In this document: piece after piece, positions 54,202 to 62,059 of the stretch
Numbering within the stretch: the first letter of the stretch is position 1
How the letters are laid out: each line of letters begins with the position of its first letter
Assembly (NCBI RefSeq): GCF_022565475.1
Contig: NZ_JAIUMR010000003.1
Location: forward strand, 186,001-250,000
Direction: 5' to 3'
From: Aliidiomarina sp.
GTDB lineage: Bacteria > Pseudomonadota > Gammaproteobacteria > Enterobacterales > Alteromonadaceae
Length of the DNA stretch: 64,000 bases
The notes under the pieces: model-generated
What the model saw: only the letters and a program-made list of their open reading frames with translations
Told to the model about the DNA's origin: nothing
Databases searched by the model: none
Position numbers and translations under genes: made by a program

Positions 54202-54822
54202 CTAGACTTTTGCAGAGTCGCGACTGTCAATGCGCTCATGCCATGCTTGCAGATGAGGGTGCTTCTCGGCATCGACACGAACGCCGACAACCTTGGCAAA
54301 TTGTACGGATGTATAGGCATTAATGTCGGCGCAGGTAAATTTACTGCAACATAGATAGTCGCGATCACGCAATTGCTCATTCAGGAAATCGAAAAATTTC
54401 TCGACTTTCTCTTTGCAGTCAGCGCCCCACTCAGGAAAACACTTCATGCGGTCTTTGAAATAACCACTGCCGTGCTGAAAAGCCATACCGGTCGGCATGA
54501 ACAGATAAAAATCAATCCAGCGCAACCATTGTTCAATGAGGGCGACTTCTTTCGGGGTCTCACCCAGCAAGGCAACAGTCTCTGGGTGTGAACATTCGAC
54601 ATAACGACAAATTGCCATAGTCTCTGCAATGCAAGTGCCATCGTCCGTTTCGAGCACCGGAACCTTGGTCATTGGGTTTTTGCTACGGAACTCCGGCGTT
54701 AAGTTTTCGCCTTTTTGTAAATCAATTTGCACCCGCTCAACTTGGTCGAGCAGCCCTTTCTCAGCGAGAAACATGCGCACCCTCCGTGGGTTCGGTGCAA
54801 TCGCCATTTCGTATAATTTCAT
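54202..54822 (-). CDS. Glutathione S-transferase
   Basis: 206 residues. N-terminal thioredoxin-fold domain (about 1-80) with NPRRVRMFLAEKGL, cis-Pro in TKVPVLE and glutathione-binding ETMAICRYVE. The C-terminal helical domain (about 88-200) has FTCADINAYTSVQFA, including the usual Asp. The class and substrate cannot be told from the sequence alone. It is a monocistronic gene with GGAGTTCC-like sequence before the start. Confidence 0.88.
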   Translation of the reverse strand: MKLYEMAIAPNPRRVRMFLAEKGLLDQVERVQIDLQKGENLTPEFRSKNPMTKVPVLETDDGTCIAETMAICRYVECSHPETVALLGETPKEVALIEQWLRWIDFYLFMPTGMAFQHGSGYFKDRMKCFPEWGADCKEKVEKFFDFLNEQLRDRDYLCCSKFTCADINAYTSVQFAKVVGVRVDAEKHPHLQAWHERIDSRDSAKV

Positions 54823-55207
54823 GTTGGAACTCCTAAAGGATGGGATGAGGTGTCATCAATTTACGTGTTATTTAAGATCTTTTCACGGCTAATTTCTTAT
54901 AGTTAACCCATACGCGGAAAAGATCTAAACTCGCCAGTTAATTGGAGGATGCTTTATGTTTCGGCGATGCGGCTTATACCTTATCCATAGGCCCTAAATT
55001 TCGAAACTAACCCGCTCGATGAGCAATGCTGTGACTGAGATCAATACCAAAATACGACTATTTTGGTATTTTGCGTTTCTGTACGTTTAGATCCTCGTAC
55101 ATATAGCCGATAAACAAAACAATGCTAATCGTTTACTGTCGCTGACTTCAACGCCATCACGTTGCGGGGGAATTGGCCGCGGTCATTTGGGAGTCCAACG
55201 AGCTGTT
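54823..55207. other. Intergenic region with a tiny SD-led ORF and a 12-base hairpin
   Basis: 385 bases. GGAGG at 54944-54948 precedes a 13-codon ORF at 54956-54997 (MFRRCGLYLIHRP). Forty-five bases later a perfect 12-base stem, AATACCAAAATA/TATTTTGGTATT with loop CGAC (55043-55070), runs into TTTG. The rest contains the presumed promoter of the stator operon; no FNR box or repeat was seen. Confidence 0.45.
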
Positions 55208-56059
55208 ATGAATTTATCTACGCTAATGGGTATGCTGTCAGGCATCGCCATCGTCTTTTTTGCGATTTTTCTCACGGCACAGGATGCTTGGGCGTTTGTT
55301 AACCTTCCCGGATTAGCCATAGTACTAGGTGGAACCTTTGCCGCAACCTTGTTGGCCTATCCGTTACGCGAAGTTGTGAATGTATTTAAGATACTCTGGA
55401 TAGTACTGCGCAACGAAAAGCTATACGCCAAAGACGACCAAGCAGAATTAGTGACGGTTGCGCGGCAGCTGATGCAGGGCAATTTGGTGCATGCAGAAAA
55501 TCAGCTTGAGCAAGTAAAAAACCCGTTTCTCCGAACTGGCCTTGAGTTAATTATTAACAATACACCAATTGAAGACATCGCCGAGCTATTAGAGTGGCGT
55601 ATCTTAAAAATGAAGATTCGTGAGCGGGCGGAAGCACAGATCTATCGCACCATGGCGGTGTTTGCTCCAGCGTTTGGTATGTTAGGAACCTTGGTTGGTT
55701 TGGTCAATATGTTGCAAGGTATGGGTGACAGCAACATGGCGCAAATCGGTGCGGATATGGCGTTTGCGTTGTTAACGACGCTTTATGGTGTGGCACTGGC
55801 AAACTTATTTTTCAAACCGATTGCAATCAAATTTGAACGCCGTACCGAACGACGCGTGCAGCTGATGAATATGATTCGTGAAGGAGTCTTGTTAATCGCC
55901 AAAGGTCGCAGCCCAGCCTACATTCGCGAGTATTTAACGACTTTCTTTGCCCATGTTGAAGACGAACTCAAGTTAGATAGTAATGGTTTCGGGAATGGTG
56001 GCAAAGATGCGAATGCCGAAGAGGGGTCAAAAAGTCCATTTCGCAAGCGGGGTGATTAA
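55208..56059 (+). CDS. motA: MotA/PomA-family stator proton/sodium channel subunit
   Basis: 283 residues from ATG 55208 (TTG 55187 is the alternative). Four membrane segments: two near the N-terminus (about 3-60) and two at about 145-205, with the channel-lining FGMLGTLVGLVNMLQGMG and the cytoplasmic loop RERAEAQIYRTM. It matches MotA/PomA of flagellar stators. Its stop overlaps the motB start (TAATG). No other flagellar genes are in the window, so the stator is encoded away from the main flagellar cluster, as is common for PomAB in marine bacteria. Confidence 0.9.
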   Translation: MNLSTLMGMLSGIAIVFFAIFLTAQDAWAFVNLPGLAIVLGGTFAATLLAYPLREVVNVFKILWIVLRNEKLYAKDDQAELVTVARQLMQGNLVHAENQLEQVKNPFLRTGLELIINNTPIEDIAELLEWRILKMKIRERAEAQIYRTMAVFAPAFGMLGTLVGLVNMLQGMGDSNMAQIGADMAFALLTTLYGVALANLFFKPIAIKFERRTERRVQLMNMIREGVLLIAKGRSPAYIREYLTTFFAHVEDELKLDSNGFGNGGKDANAEEGSKSPFRKRGD

Positions 56060-56823
56060 TGAATTTTGGCACCAAAAGCTCACAAATTGCAGCGGAGAAA
56101 GCTGCAAAATTATTGGCGGACCGCGAGTTAACCCAGAACTTCGTTAAGCGCCGCGACGGTTTTGCTGGCTTGAATGATGTGCCCGAGCCAGAAGAAGAAA
56201 CTTGGGTCACCACCTATATGGACTTGCTGACGCTGCTACTCGTGCTTTTCGTGGTGTTATTGGCGAATGCAGATTTTAGTGGCTCGCCGACCGAGCGACA
56301 AAGCCTTAGTCAAACCAGTGCCTTGATGACGGTGCTTGGCATCGATCCAGAAAGTGCGTCAGACAAAGAGCTAACATCGCTGGGCAATATGCTCAGTGGT
56401 GAATTTAATGAAGCTGGCTTTGGTGACCTCGTTGATATTACGACCAGTCCGGGCAGTCTGAATATCCGTTTGAACGACCAGATTCTCTTTCGAAGTGGTG
56501 AAGCACATTTCGCTGATGAAAAGGCAGCGGAGCTGATGAAACCTGTGGTGGCAGTGCTGCAACGCAGCGGACACAGTATCAGTGTCGAAGGTCATACCGA
56601 TTCTGTTCCCATTCGCACGGAACGTTTTCCGAGCAACTGGGAGTTGTCTGCTGCCCGAGCCAGCTTTGTGGTCCGTTATTTGATCGACCAAGGAGTGTCG
56701 CCAGAACGACTGAAAGCGGTCGGTTTCGCCGATAGTCAGCCACTTGCTAGCAACGAATCTGAAGAAGGGCGCCGGCAGAACCGACGCGTAACACTCGTGC
56801 TCACGGTCGCGGACGACGGTTAG
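56059..56823 (+). CDS. motB: MotB/PomB-family stator subunit with OmpA-like peptidoglycan-binding domain
   Basis: 254 residues. One N-terminal membrane segment with the ion-carrying Asp in TYMDLLTLLLVLFVVLLAN, then a linker and a C-terminal OmpA domain (about 135-252) with SVEGHTDSVPIRTERFPSNW and GRRQNRRVTLVL. It couples ion flow to torque and anchors the stator to the wall. No upstream SD is needed because it is coupled to motA. Confidence 0.91.
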   Translation: MNFGTKSSQIAAEKAAKLLADRELTQNFVKRRDGFAGLNDVPEPEEETWVTTYMDLLTLLLVLFVVLLANADFSGSPTERQSLSQTSALMTVLGIDPESASDKELTSLGNMLSGEFNEAGFGDLVDITTSPGSLNIRLNDQILFRSGEAHFADEKAAELMKPVVAVLQRSGHSISVEGHTDSVPIRTERFPSNWELSAARASFVVRYLIDQGVSPERLKAVGFADSQPLASNESEEGRRQNRRVTLVLTVADDG

Positions 56824-57350
56824 TCCGGTTGACGGGCTTGCTCTAGTTTTTCGTAATATGACGCATAACCTTTACTATAAGGGCCCGGTGGTAATCCGTT
56901 GACCGGATTTAAAAATGCTTAGTGCGATCGGTGCGGGTATTGTCACGGTGGTTTGCGAGGTGTAAGACTTTTAAGGAGAGCACAGGGAACACGCACGGTA
57001 TTAAGTTAGAATAAAGCCACCCGCCAGGGCAAAGAGGAGCACTGTAGTGAGTGCCAATGGCGAACCTGAGTTTGCTGTCACTGCGGTTAAAGCGCCGTTA
57101 TCGAGGCATGCAGCGTCGGGTACTAACTTAACCGCAAGGTTAACTTGCTGCCAGCTCAAATGTGGCCTTACATAGCATCAAGACAAACAGTGTAATGCGC
57201 TGGACATAAGACATGGATAAAGCCCCGTGATGAATTTTCTCGCATTCATACTACGCAACTTTTGCGGAATTCGATGAGCCAAAGGCTTATTTTGCGGCAA
57301 AGCGAAGTAGAAATGAGGATGAACGTCGGAGCGATAGGTTCGTGCGTGAT
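56824..57350. other. Long intergenic region with possible frameshifted small exported-protein gene on the minus strand
   Basis: 527 bases with no gene called. A weak AATCCG/CGGATT hairpin (56893-56909) follows motB. On the minus strand, 57214-57140 encodes 24 residues (MSYVQRITLFVLMLCK...) like a signal peptide. A shifted minus frame, 57177-57001, encodes about 58 residues containing VNLAVKLVPDAACLDNG and ending in a hydrophobic segment PLALTTVLLFALAGGFILT. A one-base shift would join them. Confidence 0.4.
57001..57214 (-). pseudogene. Candidate frameshifted small membrane/exported protein
   Basis: Two overlapping minus-strand frames together give about 70-75 residues: a signal-peptide-like start (57214) that stops at 57140, and a frame open from 57177 to 57001 with no good start of its own, ending in a 19-residue hydrophobic tail. 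The arrangement looks like one small gene broken by a frameshift. It is not recognised, and chance open frames are a real alternative. Confidence 0.3.
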
Positions 57351-57818
57351 TTACTCAATGTTGTTGCTGGTCTTCAGTACCGCTTGCCATTCGCTTTCAG
57401 AAAAGGGGATGACGGATAAGCGATTACCCTTGCGAACGAGTGGGTTGTCGATTAAATCAGGAAGCTTTTTCAATTGCTCTAAGCTGAGGACAGTCTTAAA
57501 TTTTGTCACGAAGCGCAAGTCGACCGCATCCCAGCGCGGGTTTCTTGGGGTACTTTTTGCATCCCAGTAAGGTGAGCTAGGATCGAATTGAGAAGGGTCG
57601 GGGTAGGCTGAGGCTGCCACTTTGACAACCCCAGCAATACCTATTTGTTTGCAACTTGAATGGTAAATAAAAACTTCATCGCCAACCACCATGTCACGAA
57701 TAAAATTACGTGCTTGGTAATTACGTACACCGTCCCAGCGAATCGTGCTGGCCGGATCGGCAGCAAAATCATCAATGCTGCACTCATCCGGCTCGGTCTT
57801 CATTAACCAATAGGCCAC
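57351..57818 (-). CDS. EVE-domain protein
   Basis: 155 residues, a single EVE (PUA-like) domain. N-terminal YWLMKTEPDECSIDDF, WDGVRNYQARNFIRDM, VGDEVFIYHSSCKQIGIAG and PRWDAVDLRFV are the family blocks seen from bacteria to human THYN1. The fold binds modified nucleotides, such as modified cytosines, in related proteins; the role in bacteria of this stand-alone form is not known. It begins 3 bases after the Na/Pi gene stop and is probably co-transcribed with it. Confidence 0.92.
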   Translation of the reverse strand: MAYWLMKTEPDECSIDDFAADPASTIRWDGVRNYQARNFIRDMVVGDEVFIYHSSCKQIGIAGVVKVAASAYPDPSQFDPSSPYWDAKSTPRNPRWDAVDLRFVTKFKTVLSLEQLKKLPDLIDNPLVRKGNRLSVIPFSESEWQAVLKTSNNIE

Positions 57819-57821
57819 AGT

Positions 57822-59555
57822 TTACTCACCGTCGATCCGCATGGCCTTCAGGCGACGACCTGCAGCGGACTCGTTGACGTTAAGAATGTGGTCACCAATC
57901 CGCTCCAAACGATTGAGGATATCGATGAACACAACACCAGAGCGCGTTGCATACTCACCTTTTTCAAGGCGAGTGTAGTGATTGTCACGACACTCATCTC
58001 GAATCCGGTCTACTTCGTTCTCAGCAGCGATCGCTTCGTCGAGTTTAACGTCATCCGGCTCCCGAGCAGCATTGCGCTTCATGGTTTGGATTGCGTTCTT
58101 AATTGCATCCATCATGGCTGACATTTCCGATGTTGCGCTTTCCGGCCAGTTTTCTTTGACTTCACCCATGCGTTCAGTGAGACGGGAAATCTGATAGAAA
58201 ATATCGGCAACACGCTCAAGGTCGTTGACCATCGTTTGCATGAAGCGAATACGTTCAGTTAACCAATGCTCAAGTGTCGTGTTCTCACTGATGCGGACCA
58301 AGTAATCGGAAATCTCAATTTCCATTTCGTCCGTGAGCTCTTCGAACTTCTGCACTTTCTCGAGTAACTTGGTTTTGTCCGCATCGGGTGTAAACATGAG
58401 TTCATTGACGGTTTCATGCATTTTGTCAATGACGTCGGTAAATTGTTGAATCTCTTTGTGTGCTTGATCGACCGATAAACCGGGTGATGTCATGACACCA
58501 GCACTGATATAGCGCAAATGGTATTCATCGTCCTGACCACCGCGATCGGGCTGAATGTACTCGACGAAGCGAACGATCATCGGTACAAAAGCGAAAAGCA
58601 ACAGGACGTTGAGTACGTTAAAGGACGTATGGAATAAGGACAACGCCAGCGCCCCATTCTCACGTGATTCAACCGCTCCGGACATTACGGTAATGTCGGA
58701 ACCCGTCGCGACTTGAATTGCCCAATCCATTGCATGTAGGAACGGGTAAATTAGCGCGAGCATCCACAGCACGCCAATGACGTTAAAGAAGAAATGGAAC
58801 CTAGCGGCCCTTTTGGCATGGACGTTACCCACCAATGCGGCAAGGTTAGCTGTTACTGTTGTACCAATGTTTTCACCTAAAATCATGGCAGCCGCGATGG
58901 GGAATGAGATCCATCCCTCCACGAGCATAACGAGGGTAATCGCAGTCGCGGCTGAGGACGATTGGGTTAACAGTGTTAAGATCGTTCCGACGACAACAAA
59001 CAGCAGCAGTGACAGATAACCGTAATCAGTGAAACTGTCGAGGAAGGCGAACATTTCAGGATTCGTGTTAATGTCCGGCACGGCACCTTTAATGAACTCT
59101 AATCCGATAAACAGAATACCGAAACCGACCATGGCTTCGGCAATATTTCTTAGACGGCTGTTACCGGAAAACAAGAAGGCAAAAAATACCCCGATAATTG
59201 CCAGAGCTATCGGGGTAATTTGGACTTTGAATCCGAAGAGGGCCACCATCCAGGCCGTGATCGTCGTACCAATGTTGGCACCCATGATCACCCCGGTCGA
59301 CTGCACAAAGGTCAGCAAGCCAGCGTTAACAAAGCTTACGGCCATGACGGTTGTTGTGGTGGACGATTGCGTAATTGCAGTGGTCGCGAAGCCGGTTACA
59401 ACGCCGGTCGCGCGGTTGCGGGTCATACCGCTAAGAATGCCTTTGAGTTTACTACCGGCAATTTTCTGTAGGCCTTCACTGAAGATTTTCATACCAAAGA
59501 TGAAAATACCCAACGAGCCGATTAACTGTAGAAAATCAAATAATGAATAGGACAT
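57822..59555 (-). CDS. Na+/phosphate cotransporter (NptA/YjbB family) with PhoU-like C-terminal domain
   Basis: 577 residues. Two inverted Na/Pi repeats with the QSSTTT motif in AITQSSTTTTVMAVSFVNAG and LLTQSSSAATAITLVMLVEG, and paired GxNIGTT motifs (GANIGTTITAWM, GENIGTTVTANL). About eight membrane segments lie within 1-340. The cytoplasmic part (about 350-570) is helical and PhoU-like (MEIEISDYLVRIS, RIGDHILNVNE). It moves phosphate with sodium, in or out, depending on the member. Confidence 0.92.
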   Translation of the reverse strand: MSYSLFDFLQLIGSLGIFIFGMKIFSEGLQKIAGSKLKGILSGMTRNRATGVVTGFATTAITQSSTTTTVMAVSFVNAGLLTFVQSTGVIMGANIGTTITAWMVALFGFKVQITPIALAIIGVFFAFLFSGNSRLRNIAEAMVGFGILFIGLEFIKGAVPDINTNPEMFAFLDSFTDYGYLSLLLFVVVGTILTLLTQSSSAATAITLVMLVEGWISFPIAAAMILGENIGTTVTANLAALVGNVHAKRAARFHFFFNVIGVLWMLALIYPFLHAMDWAIQVATGSDITVMSGAVESRENGALALSLFHTSFNVLNVLLLFAFVPMIVRFVEYIQPDRGGQDDEYHLRYISAGVMTSPGLSVDQAHKEIQQFTDVIDKMHETVNELMFTPDADKTKLLEKVQKFEELTDEMEIEISDYLVRISENTTLEHWLTERIRFMQTMVNDLERVADIFYQISRLTERMGEVKENWPESATSEMSAMMDAIKNAIQTMKRNAAREPDDVKLDEAIAAENEVDRIRDECRDNHYTRLEKGEYATRSGVVFIDILNRLERIGDHILNVNESAAGRRLKAMRIDGE

Positions 59556-59859
59556 AGGCGTCTTCTGTTGGATTCAGCGTTAAACAGTTGACGTTGTTAA
59601 TGCTGAACACTTCGCCGGACTGCCGCACTGAGATCGTAGTCAGTTGATGTAATAAAAGTGCATTATATCCTTGATTGTTTGATGAGAAAAAGGATTTACT
59701 GGGGGGAAATTGAAAAGAAACCAAATCGACACGCTTTCTTTCAATGAAACAATAAGTTAAAGCTCCATGAGCATTTAAACACGAATTGCAATTGAGTTAA
59801 AAACTGGTTAGTTTGTTTAATTAATAAACAGCATTACGATGGAAAGGTAGGTTAAGAGT
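59556..59859. other. Intergenic region between Na/Pi and GGDEF genes
   Basis: 304 bases, AT-rich. It contains an imperfect inverted repeat TTCAGCGTTAA/TTAATGCTGAA (59573-59583 and 59597-59607, 10 of 11) in the leader of the Na/Pi transcript. No FNR box or further ORF worth calling was seen. Confidence 0.5.
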
Positions 59860-60987
59860 ATGTCTCAAGGAATTTACTTATCGCTATTAAGTGTCCTGAT
59901 CAGTTTAACCTGTGCGATCTATTTAAGTTACTTACCGAAGCCTGAAAAACTAGCGCAACGAGTCGCCTTAAAGAATTTTGTTTGGTTCTATTTACTTTCC
60001 AGTTTAGCCACTGCGGTCTTCTTTTATACGCTTACGATGACGACCGTCATCGGTGCGTTCATGGGGGGTGCTGCCAATGTCGCTTTGGTTACTTTAAGTT
60101 GTCATGCTTTGTTAGCTGCAGTGCTTTGTTTTCGGGGGAATCCCAGATTTGTCTTACAGCTAAAATTTGCTTGGTTGCATTCGTTGGGAATCGCGGTGGT
60201 CTTGTCGAGCGAATTGAATTTTCAGCAGGTCATTAATTTGTATTGGGCAAGAGGACTGCTGTACAGCAATATGATCGCAGTGCTTTTGATTGCACTCGTG
60301 TTATTTCTACGTGCTAGTCGTTTAACCAATCTACGTCAGCGGATCTTTGCTATTTCGCTTGGCATCATGGGTGGGAGCTACTCGCTGGTGCTATTGACCG
60401 ACCTGTATTTCCGCAACAGTGAACTTTACCACTTGGTTTTTGTGATTGGGCAAAATGTTGGTTTTGTAGCCATGCTCGCGGGGATCTACTCCTATTACAT
60501 TTTGGCAATTGCGGAGGCGCGCGAGTTTGATGCGATTACCGATCCACTGACAGGGCTTTACAATCGCCGGGTGCTTGCTGAGCAACAACAAAAAATGCTG
60601 AATATTGATCTGCTCAACGCGAAGCAGTTGTCAGTCATTGCCATCGATATCGATCGCTTTAAGTCAATCAACGACACTTATGGCCATGCGGTTGGTGATC
60701 AGGCCATACAGGCGATTGCCAATGCTATTCGTGACACAATACGTAGTCATGACATTGCCGTGCGCAGTGGGGGAGATGAATTCCTTGTGATGCTACCGGA
60801 TAGTTCAGTACGTGATACGCAATCATGTGCTCAACGGATTCGTCAAGCCGTTGCTGCGGCAAAACTCAAGGTGGCAGACACGAACTTAACAATAGAAATA
60901 TCCACTGGCACGGCAGGTCCGAGCCATCACTTAGAATCCTTGATCCGACAAGCCGATCAGGGGCTCTATGTCGATAAAGGACGATGA
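59860..60987 (+). CDS. Membrane diguanylate cyclase with seven-segment N-terminal domain
   Basis: 375 residues. About six or seven membrane segments at 1-210, then a GGDEF domain (about 222-375) with YNRRVLAEQQ, DIDRFKSINDTYGHAVGD, active site SGGDEFLVML and an RSHD I-site five residues upstream. It probably responds to a membrane or redox cue. There is no recognised sensor name for the N-terminus. It is a single gene with AGGTAGG-like sequence before the ATG. Confidence 0.87.
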   Translation: MSQGIYLSLLSVLISLTCAIYLSYLPKPEKLAQRVALKNFVWFYLLSSLATAVFFYTLTMTTVIGAFMGGAANVALVTLSCHALLAAVLCFRGNPRFVLQLKFAWLHSLGIAVVLSSELNFQQVINLYWARGLLYSNMIAVLLIALVLFLRASRLTNLRQRIFAISLGIMGGSYSLVLLTDLYFRNSELYHLVFVIGQNVGFVAMLAGIYSYYILAIAEAREFDAITDPLTGLYNRRVLAEQQQKMLNIDLLNAKQLSVIAIDIDRFKSINDTYGHAVGDQAIQAIANAIRDTIRSHDIAVRSGGDEFLVMLPDSSVRDTQSCAQRIRQAVAAAKLKVADTNLTIEISTGTAGPSHHLESLIRQADQGLYVDKGR

Positions 60988-61101
60988 CCTAGGTTGACAT
61001 TCTTACCCACGCGGGTTGATGTGGATTGTTTTCTCAATTACCTGCGGTAAACTCCGCGAGTAAACACAGTGCTGTAAAATGTCCATTGGTCGGGAAACTT
61101 C

Positions 61102-61959
61102 ATGAATACAAAGTCGGAAATTCGGTTAAACAAATTTGTCAGTGACAGTGGCATGTGTTCGCGTCGCGAAGCGGATCGTTTGATTGAACAAGGCGCAGTG
61201 ACGATTAACGGAAAGGTAGCGGAAGTCGGACAAAAGGTGAGCGCCAACGATGATGTGCGTGTCAACGGCAAGCGAGTGGAAACACAAAACAAAGATGGTT
61301 TCGTCTTTATCGCGTTAAATAAACCTGTCGGGATTGTCAGTACGACAGACTCAGCTGAGCCAGCCAACCTGGTTGACTTCATTAGTCATGAAAAGCGTAT
61401 TTTCCCGATTGGCCGGCTGGATAAGGACTCCCAAGGGCTACTTTTTCTGACCAGTAACGGCGACCTCGTCAATAAAATTCTGCGCGCCGGCAATAATCAT
61501 GAAAAAGAATATATTGTGACCGTGGATAAACCTATCACCGCAGCTTTTATTCAAGGCATGCGCAACGGCGTTCCGATTCTCGGTACGGTCACCAAGCGTT
61601 GCCGCGTGGAAAAGCTGTCGAACTTTGTTTTTAAAATTATTCTGGTACAAGGATTAAACCGACAAATTCGCCGCATGTGTGAGCACTTTGAATACAGTGT
61701 GAGAAAGCTCGAGCGTGTGCGGATTATGAATATTGAATTGGGTAAGCTTGCGCCGGGCGAGTGGCGAGATTTAACCGAGAAAGAGTTGAATATTCTCTTA
61801 AATGCTGTCGCCGACTCGAGTTCTCAGCCGGACGTTGCGGCTATTCGCCGCAAACCGAAACCCAGCCATGATAAAAAATTGCCGCCACGTCGAAAAATTG
61901 ACGAAAAGACATGGGAAAGAGCAAAGAAACGAATTCCGAAAGCAAAGAAAGTTCGTTGA
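61102..61959 (+). CDS. rluF: 23S rRNA pseudouridine(2604) synthase RluF
   Basis: 285 residues, close to 290 in E. coli. N-terminal S4 domain (about 7-60, [20 protein letters not shown]) and a RsuA/RluB-type catalytic domain with the nucleophile Asp in [11 protein letters not shown] and [12 protein letters not shown]. The tail is lysine/arginine rich (about 245-285). It isomerises U2604 in 23S rRNA; the RluF label over RluB rests on the overall match and the basic tail. Confidence 0.9.
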   Translation: MNTKSEIRLNKFVSDSGMCSRREADRLIEQGAVTINGKVAEVGQKVSANDDVRVNGKRVETQNKDGFVFIALNKPVGIVSTTDSAEPANLVDFISHEKRIFPIGRLDKDSQGLLFLTSNGDLVNKILRAGNNHEKEYIVTVDKPITAAFIQGMRNGVPILGTVTKRCRVEKLSNFVFKIILVQGLNRQIRRMCEHFEYSVRKLERVRIMNIELGKLAPGEWRDLTEKELNILLNAVADSSSQPDVAAIRRKPKPSHDKKLPPRRKIDEKTWERAKKRIPKAKKVR

Positions 61960-62059
61960 TCATCGTTCATCTTCATCTTGCATATTTTATAAAACCTGTG
62001 TCATTGTGTGGTTATTCGTATAGCTGAACCACATACAAAGATGGAGGCTCATTGTTCCT

